Part shown: positions 24,201-39,200 of the stretch, in pieces
Layout: each line of letters begins with the position of its first letter
Numbering within the stretch: position 1 is the first letter of the stretch
NCBI GenBank assembly: GCA_964017045.1
Contig: OZ024808.1
Span: forward strand, 5,225,284 to 5,289,283
Length of the DNA: 64,000 nucleotides
Source of the DNA: Omphiscola glabra
Lineage: Eukaryota; Mollusca; Gastropoda; Lymnaeidae
Reading direction: 5' to 3'
The notes under the pieces: model-generated
Database searches by the model: none
What the model was told of the DNA's origin: nothing
The model's input: the letters and a program-made list of their open reading frames with translations, nothing else
Program-made: the position numbers and the translations under genes

Positions 24201-27200
24201 TTGGTAGGTCCATGGTGTAACTGCATTGGTAGGTCCATGGTGTAACTGCATTGGTAGGTCCATGGTGTAACTGCAATTGTAGGTCTTGGTCTAACTGCAT
24301 TGGTAGGTCCATAGTGTAACTGCATTGGTAGGTCCATGGTGTAACTGCATTGGTAGGTCCATGGTCTAACTGCATTGGTAGGTCCTTGGTGTAACTGCAT
24401 TGGTAGGTCCATGGTCTAACTGCATTGGTAGGTCCATGATCTAACTGCATTGGTAGGTCCATGGAGAAATTTGTGAGAAAAACTCATTGGTAGGTCAATG
24501 GTGTAACTGTTTTGGTAGGTCAATGGTGTAACTGTTTTGGTAGGTCAATGGTGTAACTGTTTTGGTAGGTCAATGGTGTAACTGTTTTGGTAGGTCAATG
24601 GTGTAACTGTTTTGGTAGGTCAATGGTGTAACTGTTTTGGTAGGTCAATGGTGTAACTGTTTTGGTAGGTCCATGGTGTAACTGTTTTGGTAGGTCAATG
24701 GTGTAACTGTTTTGGTAGGTCAATGGTGTAACTGTTTTGGTAGGTCAATGGTGTAACTGTTTTGGTAGGTCAATGGTGTAACTGTTTTGGTAGGTCAATG
24801 GTGTAACTGTTTTGGTAGGTCAATGGTGTAACTGCATTGGTAGGTCCATAGTGTAACTGCATTGGTAGGTCCATAGTGTAACTGCATTGGTAGGTCCATA
24901 GTGTAACTGCATTGGTAGGTCCATAGTGTAACTGTTTTGGTAGGTCCATAGTGTAACTGTTTTGGTAGGTCAATGGTGTAACTGTTTTGGTAGGTCCATA
25001 GTGTAACTGTTTTGGTAGGTCCATAGTGTAACTGCATTGGTAGGTCCATAGTGTAACTGTTTTGGTAGGTCCATAGTGTAACTGCATTGGTAGGTCCATA
25101 GTGTAACTGCATTGGTAGGTCCATAGTGTAACTGTTTTGGTAGGTCCATAGTGTAACTGTTTTGGTAGGTCAATGGTGTAACTGTTTTGGTAGGTCCATA
25201 GTGTAACTGTTTTGGTAGGTCCATAGTGTAACTGCATTGGTAGGTCCATAGTGTAACTGCATTGGTAGGTCCATAGTGTAACTGCATTGGTAGGTCCATA
25301 GTGTAACTGTTTTGGTAGGTCCATAGTGTAACTGTTTTGGTAGGTCCATAGTGTAACTGTTTGGTAGGTCCATGGTGTAACTGTTTTGGTAGGTCAATGG
25401 TGTAACTGTTTTGGTAGGTCCATGGTGTAACTGTTTTGGTAGGTCAATGGTGTAACTGTTTTGGTAGGTCAATGGTGTAACTGTTTTGGTAGGTCAATGG
25501 TGTAACTGTTTTGGTAGGTCCATGGTGTAACTGTTTTGGTAGGTCAATGGTGTAACTGTTTTGGCAGGTCCATGGTGTAACTGCATTGGTAGGTCCATAG
25601 TGTAACTGCATTGGTAGGTCCATAGTGTAACTGTTTTGGTAGGTCAATGGTGTAACTGTTTTGGTAGGTCCATGGTGTAACTGTTTTGGTAGGTCAATGG
25701 TGTAACTATTTTGGTAGGTCAATGGTGTAACTGTTTTGGTAGGTCCATGGTGTAACTGTTTTGGTAGGTCAATGGTGTAACTGTTTTGGTAGGTCCATGG
25801 TGTAACTGTTTTGGTAGATCCATAGTGTAACTGTTTTTGTAGGTCAATGGTGTAACTGTTTTGGTAGGTCCATAGTGTAACTGTTTTTGTAGGTCAATGG
25901 TGTAACTGTTTTGGTAGATCCATGGTGTAACTGCATTGGTAGGTCCATAGTGTAACTGTTTTGGTAGGTCAATGGTGTAACTGTTTTGGTAGATCCATGG
26001 TGTAACTGCATTGGTAGGTCCATAGTGTAACTGCATTGGTAGGTCCATAGTGTAACAGTTTTGGTAGGTCCATAGTGTAACTGTTTTGGTAGGTCAATGG
26101 TGTAACTGTTTTGGTAGGTCCATAGTGTAACTGTTTTGGTAGGTCCATAGTGTAACTGTTTTGGTAGGTCCATAGTGTAACTGTTTTGGTAGGTCAATGG
26201 TGTAACTGTTTTGGTAGGTCCATAGTGTAACTGCATTGGTAGGTCAATGGTGTAACTGTTTTGGTAGATCCATGGTGTAACTGCATTGGTAGGTCCATAG
26301 TGTAACTGTTTTGGTAGGTCCATGGTGTAACTGTTTTGGTAGGTCCATGGTGTAACTGTTTTGGTAGGTCAATGTTGTAACTGTTTTGGTAGATCCATGG
26401 TGTAACTGCATTGGTAGATCCATAGTGTAACTGCATTGGCAGGTCCATAGTGTAACTGTTTTGGTAGGTCCATAGTGTAACTGTTTTGGTAGGTCAATGG
26501 TGTAACTGTTTTGGTAGGTCCATAGTGTAACTGTTTTGGTAGGTCCATAGTGTAACTGTTTTGGTAGGTCCATAGTGTAACTGCATTGGTAGGTCCATAG
26601 TGTAACTGCATTGGTAGGTCCATAGTGTAACTGTTTTGGTAGGTCCATAGTGTAACTGCATTGGTAGGTCCATAGTGTAACTGTTTTGGTAGGTCCATGG
26701 TGTAACTGTTTTGGTAGGTCCATGGTGTAACTGTTTTGGTAGGTCAATGTTGTAACTGTTTTGGTAGATCCATGGTGTAACTGCATTGGTAGGTCCATAG
26801 TGTAACTGCATTGGCAGGTCCATAGTGTAACTGTTTTGGTAGGTCCATAGTGTAACTGTTTTGGTAGGTCAATGGTGTAACTGTTTTGGTAGGTCCATAG
26901 TGTAACTGTTTTGGTAGGTCCATAGTGTAACTGTTTTGGTAGGTCCATAGTGTAACTGTTTTGGTAGGTCAATGGTGTAACTGCATTGGTAGGTCCATAG
27001 TGTAACTGCATTGGTAGGTCCATAGTGTAACTGTTTTGGTAGGTCCATAGTGTAACTGCATTGGTAGGTCCATAGTGTAACTGTTTTGGTAGGTCCATAG
27101 TGTAACTGTTTTGGTAGGTCCATAGTGTAACTGTTTTGGTAGGTCCATAGTGTAACTGCATTGGTAGGTCCATAGTGTAACTGTTTTGGTAGGTCCATGG

Positions 27201-30200
27201 TGTAACTGTTTTGGTAGGTCCATAGTGTAACTGCATTGGTAGGTCCATAGTGTAACTGTTTTGGTAGGTCCATAGTGTAACAGTTTTGGTAGGTCAATGG
27301 TGTAACTGTTTTGGTAGGTCCATAGTGTAACTGTTTTGGTAGGTCCATAGTGTAACTGTTTTGGTAGGTCCATAGTGTAACTGTTTTGGTAGGTCAATGG
27401 TGTAACTGCATTGGTAGGTCCATAGTGTAACTGCATTGGTAGGTCCATAGTGTAACTGTTTTGGTAGGTCCATAGTGTAACTGCATTGGTAGGTCCATAG
27501 TGTAACTGTTTTGGTAGGTCCATAGTGTAACTGCATTGGTAGGTCCATAGTGTAACTGTTTTGGTAGGCCCATAGTGTAACTGCATTGGTAGGTCCATAG
27601 TGTAACTGTTTTGGTAGGTCCATAGTGTAACTGCATTGGTAGGTCCATAGTGTAACTGCTTTGGTAGGTCCATAGTGTAACTGTTTTGGTAGGTCCATAG
27701 TGTAACTGTTTTGGTAGGTCAATGGTGTAACTGCATTGGTAGGTCCATAGTGTAACTGCATTGGTAGGTCCATAGTGTAACTGTTTTGGTAGGTCCATAG
27801 TGTAACTGCATTGGTAGGTCCATAGTGTAACTGTTTTGGTAGGTCCATGGTGTAACTGTTTTGGTAGGTCCATAGTGTAACTGCATTGGTAGGTCCATAG
27901 TGTAACTGTTTTGGTAGGTCCATGGTGTAACTGTTTTGGTAGGTCCATAGTGTAACTGCATTGGTAGGTCCATAGTGTAACTGTTTTGGTAGGTCCATAG
28001 TGTAACAGTTTTGGTAGGTCAATGGTGTAACTGTTTTGGTAGGTCCATAGTGTAACTGTTTTGGTAGGTCCATAGTGTAACTGTTTTGGTAGGTCCATAG
28101 TGTAACTGTTTTGGTAGGTCAATGGTGTAACTGCATTGGTAGGTCCATAGTGTAACTGCATTGGTAGGTCCATAGTGTAACTGTTTTGGTAGGTCCATAG
28201 TGTAACTGCATTGGTAGGTCCATAGTGTAACTGTTTTGGTAGGTCCATAGTGTAACTGCATTGGTAGGTCCATAGTGTAACTGTTTTGGTAGGCCCATAG
28301 TGTAACTGCATTGGTAGGTCCATAGTGTAACTGTTTTGGTAGGTCCATAGTGTAACTGCATTGGTAGGTCCATAGTGTAACTGCTTTGGTAGGTCCATAG
28401 TGTAACTGTTTTGGTAGGTCCATAGTGTAACTGTTTTGGTAGGTCAATGGTGTAACTGCATTGGTAGGTCCATAGTGTAACTGCATTGGTAGGTCCATAG
28501 TGTAACTGTTTTGGTAGGTCCATAGTGTAACTGCATTGGTAGGTCCATAGTGTAACTGTTTTGGTAGGTCCATAGTGTAACTGTTTTGGTAGTTCAATGG
28601 TGTAACTGTTTTGGTAGGTCCATAGTGTAACTGTTTTGGTAGGTCCATAGTGTAACTGCATTGGTAGGTCCATAGTGTAACTGTTTTGGTAGGTCCATAG
28701 TGTAACTGTTTTGGTAGGTCAATGGTGTAACTGTTTTGGTAGGTCCATAGTGTAACTGTTTTGGTAGGTCCATAGTGTAACTGTTTTGGTAGGTCCATAG
28801 TGTAACTGTTTTGGTAGGTCCATAGTGTAACTGCATTGGTAGGTCCATAGTGTAACTGTTTTGGTAGGTCCATGGTGTAACTGTTTTGGTAGGTCCATGG
28901 TGTAACTGTTTTGGTAGGTCAATGGTGTAACTGTTTTGGTAGGTCCATAGTGTAACTGCATTGGTAGGTCCATAGTGTAACTGTTTTGGTAGGTCCATAG
29001 TGTAACAGTTTTGGTAGGTCAATGGTGTAACTGTTTTGGTAGGTCCATAGTGTAACTGTTTTGGTAGGTCCATAGTGTAACTGTTTTGGTAGGTCCATAG
29101 TGTAACTGTTTTGGTAGGTCAATGGTGTAACTGCATTGGTAGGTCCATAGTGTAACTGCATTGGTAGGTCCATAGTGTAACTGTTTTGGTAGGTCCATAG
29201 TGTAACTGCATTGGTAGGTCCATAGTAAAACTGTTTTGGTAGGTCCATAGTGTAACTGCATTGGTAGGTCCATAGTGTAACTGCATTGGTAGGTCCATAG
29301 TGTAACTGCATTGGTAGGTCCATAGTGTAACTGTTTTGGTAGGTCCATAGTGTAACTGTTTTGGTAGGTCCATAGTGTAACTGTTTGGTAGGTCCATGGT
29401 GTAACTGTTTTGGTAGGTCAATGGTGTAACTGTTTTGGTAGGTCCATGGTGTAACTGTTTTGGTAGGTCAATGGTGTAACTGTTTTGGTAGGTCAATGGT
29501 GTAACTGTTTTGGTAGGTCAATGGTGTAACTGTTTTGGTAGGTCCATGGTGTAACTGTTTTGGTAGGTCAATGGTGTAACTGTTTTGGCAGGTCCATGGT
29601 GTAACTGCATTGGTAGGTCCATAGTGTAACTGCATTGGTAGGTCCATAGTGTAACTGTTTTGGTAGGTCAATGGTGTAACTGTTTTGGTAGGTCCATGGT
29701 GTAACTGTTTTGGTAGGTCAATGGTGTAACTATTTTGGTAGGTCAATGGTGTAACTGTTTTGGTAGGTCCATGGTGTAACTGTTTTGGTAGGTCAATGGT
29801 GTAACTGTTTTGGTAGGTCCATGGTGTAACTGTTTTGGTAGATCCATAGTGTAACTGTTTTTGTAGGTCAATGGTGTAACTGTTTTGGTAGGTCCATAGT
29901 GTAACTGTTTTTGTAGGTCAATGGTGTAACTGTTTTGGTAGATCCATGGTGTAACTGCATTGGTAGGTCCATAGTGTAACTGTTTTGGTAGGTCAATGGT
30001 GTAACTGTTTTGGTAGATCCATGGTGTAACTGCATTGGTAGGTCCATAGTGTAACTGCATTGGTAGGTCCATAGTGTAACAGTTTTGGTAGGTCCATAGT
30101 GTAACTGTTTTGGTAGGTCAATGGTGTAACTGTTTTGGTAGGTCCATAGTGTAACTGTTTTGGTAGGTCCATAGTGTAACTGTTTTGGTAGGTCCATAGT

Positions 30201-33200
30201 GTAACTGTTTTGGTAGGTCAATGGTGTAACTGTTTTGGTAGGTCCATAGTGTAACTGCATTGGTAGGTCAATGGTGTAACTGTTTTGGTAGATCCATGGT
30301 GTAACTGCATTGGTAGGTCCATAGTGTAACTGTTTTGGTAGGTCCATGGTGTAACTGTTTTGGTAGGTCCATGGTGTAACTGTTTTGGTAGGTCAATGTT
30401 GTAACTGTTTTGGTAGATCCATGGTGTAACTGCATTGGTAGATCCATAGTGTAACTGCATTGGCAGGTCCATAGTGTAACTGTTTTGGTAGGTCCATAGT
30501 GTAACTGTTTTGGTAGGTCAATGGTGTAACTGTTTTGGTAGGTCCATAGTGTAACTGTTTTGGTAGGTCCATAGTGTAACTGTTTTGGTAGGTCCATAGT
30601 GTAACTGCATTGGTAGGTCCATAGTGTAACTGCATTGGTAGGTCCATAGTGTAACTGTTTTGGTAGGTCCATAGTGTAACTGCATTGGTAGGTCCATAGT
30701 GTAACTGTTTTGGTAGGTCCATGGTGTAACTGTTTTGGTAGGTCCATGGTGTAACTGTTTTGGTAGGTCAATGTTGTAACTGTTTTGGTAGATCCATGGT
30801 GTAACTGCATTGGTAGGTCCATAGTGTAACTGCATTGGCAGGTCCATAGTGTAACTGTTTTGGTAGGTCCATAGTGTAACTGTTTTGGTAGGTCAATGGT
30901 GTAACTGTTTTGGTAGGTCCATAGTGTAACTGTTTTGGTAGGTCCATAGTGTAACTGTTTTGGTAGGTCCATAGTGTAACTGTTTTGGTAGGTCAATGGT
31001 GTAACTGCATTGGTAGGTCCATAGTGTAACTGCATTGGTAGGTCCATAGTGTAACTGTTTTGGTAGGTCCATAGTGTAACTGCATTGGTAGGTCCATAGT
31101 GTAACTGTTTTGGTAGGTCCATAGTGTAACTGTTTTGGTAGGTCCATAGTGTAACTGTTTTGGTAGGTCCATAGTGTAACTGCATTGGTAGGTCCATAGT
31201 GTAACTGTTTTGGTAGGTCCATGGTGTAACTGTTTTGGTAGGTCCATAGTGTAACTGCATTGGTAGGTCCATAGTGTAACTGTTTTGGTAGGTCCATAGT
31301 GTAACAGTTTTGGTAGGTCAATGGTGTAACTGTTTTGGTAGGTCCATAGTGTAACTGTTTTGGTAGGTCCATAGTGTAACTGTTTTGGTAGGTCCATAGT
31401 GTAACTGTTTTGGTAGGTCAATGGTGTAACTGCATTGGTAGGTCCATAGTGTAACTGCATTGGTAGGTCCATAGTGTAACTGTTTTGGTAGGTCCATAGT
31501 GTAACTGCATTGGTAGGTCCATAGTGTAACTGTTTTGGTAGGTCCATAGTGTAACTGCATTGGTAGGTCCATAGTGTAACTGTTTTGGTAGGCCCATAGT
31601 GTAACTGCATTGGTAGGTCCATAGTGTAACTGTTTTGGTAGGTCCATAGTGTAACTGCATTGGTAGGTCCATAGTGTAACTGCTTTGGTAGGTCCATAGT
31701 GTAACTGTTTTGGTAGGTCCATAGTGTAACTGTTTTGGTAGGTCAATGGTGTAACTGCATTGGTAGGTCCATAGTGTAACTGCATTGGTAGGTCCATAGT
31801 GTAACTGTTTTGGTAGGTCCATAGTGTAACTGCATTGGTAGGTCCATAGTGTAACTGTTTTGGTAGGTCCATGGTGTAACTGTTTTGGTAGGTCCATAGT
31901 GTAACTGCATTGGTAGGTCCATAGTGTAACTGTTTTGGTAGGTCCATGGTGTAACTGTTTTGGTAGGTCCATAGTGTAACTGCATTGGTAGGTCCATAGT
32001 GTAACTGTTTTGGTAGGTCCATAGTGTAACAGTTTTGGTAGGTCAATGGTGTAACTGTTTTGGTAGGTCCATAGTGTAACTGTTTTGGTAGGTCCATAGT
32101 GTAACTGTTTTGGTAGGTCCATAGTGTAACTGTTTTGGTAGGTCAATGGTGTAACTGCATTGGTAGGTCCATAGTGTAACTGCATTGGTAGGTCCATAGT
32201 GTAACTGTTTTGGTAGGTCCATAGTGTAACTGCATTGGTAGGTCCATAGTGTAACTGTTTTGGTAGGTCCATAGTGTAACTGCATTGGTAGGTCCATAGT
32301 GTAACTGTTTTGGTAGGCCCATAGTGTAACTGCATTGGTAGGTCCATAGTGTAACTGTTTTGGTAGGTCCATAGTGTAACTGCATTGGTAGGTCCATAGT
32401 GTAACTGCTTTGGTAGGTCCATAGTGTAACTGTTTTGGTAGGTCCATAGTGTAACTGTTTTGGTAGGTCAATGGTGTAACTGCATTGGTAGGTCCATAGT
32501 GTAACTGCATTGGTAGGTCCATAGTGTAACTGTTTTGGTAGGTCCATAGTGTAACTGTTTTGGTAGGTCCATAGTGTAACTGTTTTGGTAGGTCAATGGT
32601 GTAACTGTTTTGGTAGGTCCATAGTGTAACTGTTTTGGTAGGTCCATAGTGTAACTGCATTGGTAGGTCCATAGTGTAACTGTTTTGGTAGGTCCATAGT
32701 GTAACTGTTTTGGTAGGTCAATGGTGTAACTGTTTTGGTAGGTCCATAGTGTAACTGTTTTGGTAGGTCCATAGTGTAACTGTTTTGGTAGGTCCATAGT
32801 GTAACTGTTTTGGTAGGTCCATAGTGTAACTGCATTGGTAGGTCCATAGTGTAACTGTTTTGGTAGGTCCATGGTGTAACTGTTTTGGTAGGTCCATGGT
32901 GTAACTGTTTTGGTAGGTCAATGGTGTAACTGTTTTGGTAGGTCCATAGTGTAACTGCATTGGTAGGTCCATAGTGTAACTGTTTTGGTAGGTCCATAGT
33001 GTAACAGTTTTGGTAGGTCAATGGTGTAACTGTTTTGGTAGGTCCATAGTGTAACTGTTTTGGTAGGTCCATAGTGTAACTGTTTTGGTAGGTCCATAGT
33101 GTAACTGTTTTGGTAGGTCAATGGTGTAACTGCATTGGTAGGTCCATAGTGTAACTGCATTGGTAGGTCCATAGTGTAACTGTTTTGGTAGGTCCATAGT

Positions 33201-36200
33201 GTAACTGCATTGGTAGGTCCATAGTAAAACTGTTTTGGTAGGTCCATAGTGTAACTGCATTGGTAGGTCCATAGTGTAACTGTTTTGGTAGGCCCATAGT
33301 GTAACTGCATTGGTAGGTCCATAGTGTAACTGTTTTGGTAGGTCCATAGTGTAACTGCATTGGTAGGTCCATAGTGTAACTGCTTTGGTAGGTCCATAGT
33401 GTAACTGTTTTGGTAGGTCCATAGTGTAACTGTTTTGGTAGGTCAATGGTGTAACTGCATTGGTAGGTCCATAGTGTAACTGCATTGGTAGGTCCATAGT
33501 GTAACTGTTTTGGTAGGTCCATAGTGTAACTGCATTGGTAGGTCCATAGTGTAACTGTTTTGGTAGGTCCATGGTGTAACTGTTTTGGTAGGTCCATAGT
33601 GTAACTGCATTGGTAGGTCCATAGTGTAACTGTTTTGGTAGGTCCATGGTGTAACTGTTTTGGTAGGTCCATAGTGTAACTGCATTGGTAGGTCCATAGT
33701 GTAACTGTTTTGGTAGGTCCATAGTGTAACAGTTTTGGTAGGTCAATGGTGTAACTGTTTTGGTAGGTCCATAGTGTAACTGTTTTGGTAGGTCCATAGT
33801 GTAACTGTTTTGGTAGGTCCATAGTGTAACTGTTTTGGTAGGTCAATGGTGTAACTGCATTGGTAGGTCCATAGTGTAACTGCATTGGTAGGTCCATAGT
33901 GTAACTGTTTTGGTAGGTCCATAGTGTAACTGCATTGGTAGGTCCATAGTGTAACTGTTTTGGTAGGTCCATAGTGTAACTGCATTGGTAGGTCCATAGT
34001 GTAACTGTTTTGGTAGGCCCATAGTGTAACTGCATTGGTAGGTCCATAGTGTAACTGTTTTGGTAGGTCCATAGTGTAACTGCATTGGTAGGTCCATAGT
34101 GTAACTGCTTTGGTAGGTCCATAGTGTAACTGTTTTGGTAGGTCCATAGTGTAACTGTTTTGGTAGGTCAATGGTGTAACTGCATTGGTAGGTCCATAGT
34201 GTAACTGCATTGGTAGGTCCATAGTGTAACTGTTTTGGTAGGTCCATAGTGTAACTGCATTGGTAGGTCCATAGTGTAACTGTTTTGGTAGGTCCATAGT
34301 GTAACTGTTTTGGTAGGTCAATGGTGTAACTGTTTTGGTAGGTCCATAGTGTAACTGTTTTGGTAGGTCCATAGTGTAACTGCATTGGTAGGTCCATAGT
34401 GTAACTGTTTTGGTAGGTCCATAGTGTAACTGTTTTGGTAGGTCAATGGTGTAACTGTTTTGGTAGGTCCATAGTGTAACTGTTTTGGTAGGTCCATAGT
34501 GTAACTGTTTTGGTAGGTCCATAGTGTAACTGCATTGGTAGGTCCATAGTGTAACTGTTTTGGTAGGTCCATGGTGTAACTGTTTTGGTAGGTCCATGGT
34601 GTAACTGTTTTGGTAGGTCAATGGTGTAACTGTTTTGGTAGATCCATGGTGTAACTGCATTGGTAGGTCCATAGTGTAACTGCATTGGCAGGTCCATAGT
34701 GTAACTGTTTTGGTAAGTCCATAGTGTAACTGTTTTGGTAGGTCAATGGTGTAACTGTTTTGGTAGGTCCATTGTGTAACTGTTTTGGTAGGTCAATGGT
34801 GTAACTGTTTTGGTAGGTCCATAGTGTAACTGTTTTGGTAGGTCAATGGTGTAACTGTTTTGGTATGTCCATAGTGTAACTGTTTTGGTAGGTCCATAGT
34901 GTAACTGTTTTTGTAGGTCAATGGTGTAACTGTTTTGGTAGGTCCATGGTGTAACTGCATTGGTAGGTCAATGGTGTAACTGCATTGGTAGGTCCATAGT
35001 GTAACTGTTTTGGTAGGTCAATGGTGTAACTGTTTTGGTAGGTCCATGGTGTAACTGTTTTGGTAGGTCCATAGTGTAACTGTTTTGGTAGGTCCATAGT
35101 GTAACTGTTTTGGTAGGTCCATAGTGTAACTGTTTTGGTAGGTCAATGGTGTAACTGCATTGGTAGGTCCATAGTGTAACTGCATTGGTAGGTCCATAGT
35201 GTAACTGTTTTGGTAGGTCCATAGTGTAACTGCATTGGTAGGTCCATAGTGTAACTGTTTTGGTAGGTCCATAGTGTAACTGCATTGGTAGGTCCATAGT
35301 GTAACTGCATTGGCAGGTCCATAGTGTAACTGTTTTGGTAAGTCCATAGTGTAACTGTTTTGGTAGGTCAATGGTGTAACTGTTTTGGTAGGTCCATTGT
35401 GTAACTGTTTTGGTAGGTCAATGGTGTAACTGTTTTGGTAGGTCCATAGTGTAACTGTTTTGGTAGGTCAATGGTGTAACTGTTTTGGTAGGTCCATAGT
35501 GTAACAGTTTTGGTAGGTCAATGGTGTAACTGTTTTGGTAGGTCCATAGTGTAACTGTTTTGGTAGGTCCATAGTGTAACTGTTTTGGTAGGTCCATAGT
35601 GTAACTGTTTTGGTAGGTCAATGGTGTAACTGCATTGGTAGGTCCATAGTGTAACTGCATTGGTAGGTCCATAGTGTAACTGTTTTGGTAGGTCCATAGT
35701 GTAACTGCATTGGTAGGTCCATAGTGTAACTGTTTTGGTAGGTCCATAGTGTAACTGCATTGGTAGGTCCATAGTGTAACTGCATTGGCAGGTCCATAGT
35801 GTAACTGTTTTGGTAAGTCCATAGTGTAACTGTTTTGGTAGGTCAATGGTGTAACTGTTTTGGTAGGTCCATTGTGTAACTGTTTTGGTAGGTCAATGGT
35901 GTAACTGTTTTGGTAGGTCCATAGTGTAACTGTTTTGGTAGGTCAATGGTGTAACTGTTTTGGTAGGTCCATAGTGTAACTGTTTTGGTAGGTCCATAGT
36001 GTAACTGTTTTTGTAGGTCAATGGTGTAACTGTTTTGGTAGGTCCATGGTGTAACTGCATTGGTAGGTCAATGGTGTAACTGCATTGGTAGGTCCATAGT
36101 GTAACTGTTTTGGTAGGTCAATGGTGTAACTGTTTTGGTAGATCCATAGTGTAACTGCATTGGTAGGTCCATAGTGTAACTGCATTGGTAGGTCCATAGT

Positions 36201-39200
36201 GTAACTGTTTTGGTAGGTCCATAGTGTAACTGTTTTGGTAGGTCCATAGTGTAACTGTTTTGGTAGGTCAATGGTGTAACTGTTTTGGTAGGTCCATAGT
36301 GTAATTGTTTTGGTAGGTCAATGGTGTAACTGTTTTGGTAGGTCCATAGTGTAACTGCATTGGTAGGTCCATAGTGTAACTGTTTTGGTAGGTCCATAGT
36401 GTAACTGTTTTGGTAGGTCAATGGTGTAACTGTTTTGGTAGGTCCATAGTGTAACTGTTTTGGAAGGTCCATAGTGTAACTGTTTTGGAAGGTCAATGGT
36501 GTAACTGTTTTGGTAGGTCCATAGTGTAACTGTTTTGGTAGGTCCATAGTGTAACTGTTTTGGAAGGTCAATGGTGTAACTGTTTTGGTAGGTCCATAGT
36601 GTAACTGCATTGGTAGGTCCATAGTGTAACTGTTTTGGTAGGTCCATAGTGTAACTGTTTTGGTAGGTCAATGGTGTAACTGTTTTGGTAGGTCCATAGT
36701 GTAACTGTTTTGGTAGGTCCATAGTGTAACTGTTTTGGTAGGTCCATAGTGTAACTGTTTTGGTAGGTCAATGGTGTAACTGCATTGGTAGGTCCATAGT
36801 GTAACTGCATTGGTAGGTCCATAGTGTAACTGTTTTGGTAGGTCCATAGTGTAACTGCATTGGTAGGTCCATAGTGTAACAGTTTTGGTAGGTCAATGGT
36901 GTAACTGTTTTGGTAGGTCCATAGTGTAACTGTTTTGGTAGGTCCATAGTGTAACTGTTTTGGTAGGTCCATAGTGTAACTGTTTTGGTAGGTCAATGGT
37001 GTAACTGCATTAGTAGGTCCATAGTGTAACTGCATTGGTAGGTCCATAGTGTAACTGTTTTGGTAGGTCCATAGTGTAACTGCATTGGTAGGTCCATAGT
37101 GTAACTGTTTTGGTAGGTCCATAGTGTAACTGTTTTGGTAGGTCCATAGTGTAACTGCATTGGTAGGTCCATAGTGTAACTGTTTTGGTAGGCCCATAGT
37201 GTAACTGCATTGGTAGGTCCATAGTGTAACTGTTTTGGTAGGTCCATAGTGTAACTGCATTGGTAGGTCCATAGTGTAACTGTTTTGGTAGGTCCATAGT
37301 GTAACTGTTTTGGTAGGTCAATGGTGTAACTGCATTGGTAGGTCCATAGTGTAACTGCATTGGTAGGTCCATAGTGTAACTGTTTTGGTAGGTCCATAGT
37401 GTAACTGCATTGGTAGGTCCATAGTGTAACTGCATTGGTAGGTCCATAGTGTAACTGTTTTGGTAGGTCCATAGTGTAACTGCATTGGTAGGTCCATAGT
37501 GTAACTGCATTGGTAGGTCCATAGTGTAACTGCATTGGTAGGTCCATAGTGTAACTGTTTTGGTAGGTCCATGGTGTAACTGCATTGGTAGGTCCATAGT
37601 GTAACTGTTTTGGTAGGTCCATAGTGTAACTGTTTTGGTAGGTCCAAAGTGTAACTGTTTTGGTAGGTCAATGGTGTAACTGTTTTGGTAGGTCCATAGT
37701 GTAACTGTTTTGGTAGGTCCATAGTGTAACTGTTTTGGTAGGTCCATAGTGTAACTGCATTGGTAGGTCCATAGTGTAACTGTTTTGGTAGGTCCATAGT
37801 GTAACTGTTTTGGTAGGTCCATAGTGTAACTGTTTTGGTAGGTCAATGGTGTAACTGTTTTGGTAGGTCCATAGTGTAACTGTTTTGGTAGGTCCATAGT
37901 GTAACTGTTTTGGTAGGTCCATAGTGTAACTGTTTTGGTAGGTCAATGGTGTAACTGCATTGGTAGGTCCATAGTGTAACTGTTTTGGTAGGTCAATGGT
38001 GTAACTGCATTAGTAGGTCCATAGTGTAACTGCATTGGTAGGTCCATAGTGTAACTGTTTTGGTAGGTCCATAGTGTAACTGCATTGGTAGGTCCATAGT
38101 GTAACTGTTTTGGTAGGTCCATGGTGTAACTGCATTGGTAGGTCCATAGTGTAACTGTTTTGGTAGGTCCATAGTGTAACTGTTTTGGTAGGTCCATAGT
38201 GTAACTGTTTTGGTAGGCCATAGTGTAACTGTTTTGGTAGGTCAATGGTGTAACTGCATTGGTAGGTCCATAGTGTAACTGCATTGGTAGGTCCATAGTG
38301 TAACTGTTTTGGTAGGTCCATAGTGTAACTGCATTGGTAGGTCCATAGTGTAACTGCATTGGTAGGTCCATAGTGTAACTGTTTTGGTAGGTCCATAGTG
38401 TAACTGCATTGGTAGGTCCATAGTGTAACTGCATTGGTAGGTCCATAGTGTAACTGCATTGGTAGGTCCATAGTGTAACTGTTTTGGTAGGTCCATGGTG
38501 TAACTGCATTGGTAGGTCCATAGTGTAACTGTTTTGGTAGGTCCATAGTGTAGCTGTTTTGGTAGGTCCATAGTGTAACTGTTTTGGTAGGTCAATGGTG
38601 TAACTGTTTTGGTAGGTCCATAGTGTAACTGTTTTGGTAGGTCCATAGTGTAACTGTTTTGGTAGGTCCATAGTGTAACTGCATTGGTAGGTCCATAGTG
38701 TAACTGTTTTGGTAGGTCCATAGTGTAACTGTTTTGGTAGGTCCATAGTGTAACTGTTTTGGTAGGTCAATGGTGTAACTGTTTTGGTAGGTCCATAGTG
38801 TAACTGTTTTGGTAGGTCCATAGTATAACTGTTTTGGTAGGTCCATAGTGTAACTGTTTTGGTAGGTCAATGGTGTAACTGCATTGGTAGGTCCATAGTG
38901 TAACTGTTTTGGTAGGTCAATGGTGTAACTGCATTAGTAGGTCCATAGTGTAACTGCATTGGTAGGTCCATAGTGTAACTGTTTTGGTAGGTCCATAGTG
39001 TAACTGCATTGGTAGGTCCATAGTGTAACTGTTTATGTAGGTCCATGGTGTAACTGCATTGGTAGGTCCATAGTGTAACTGTTTTGGTAGGTCCATAGTG
39101 TAACTGTTTTGGTAGGTCCATAGTGTAACTGTTTTGGTAGGTCAATGGTGTAACTGTTTTGGTAGGTCCATAGTGTAACTGTTTTGGTAGGTCCATAGTG

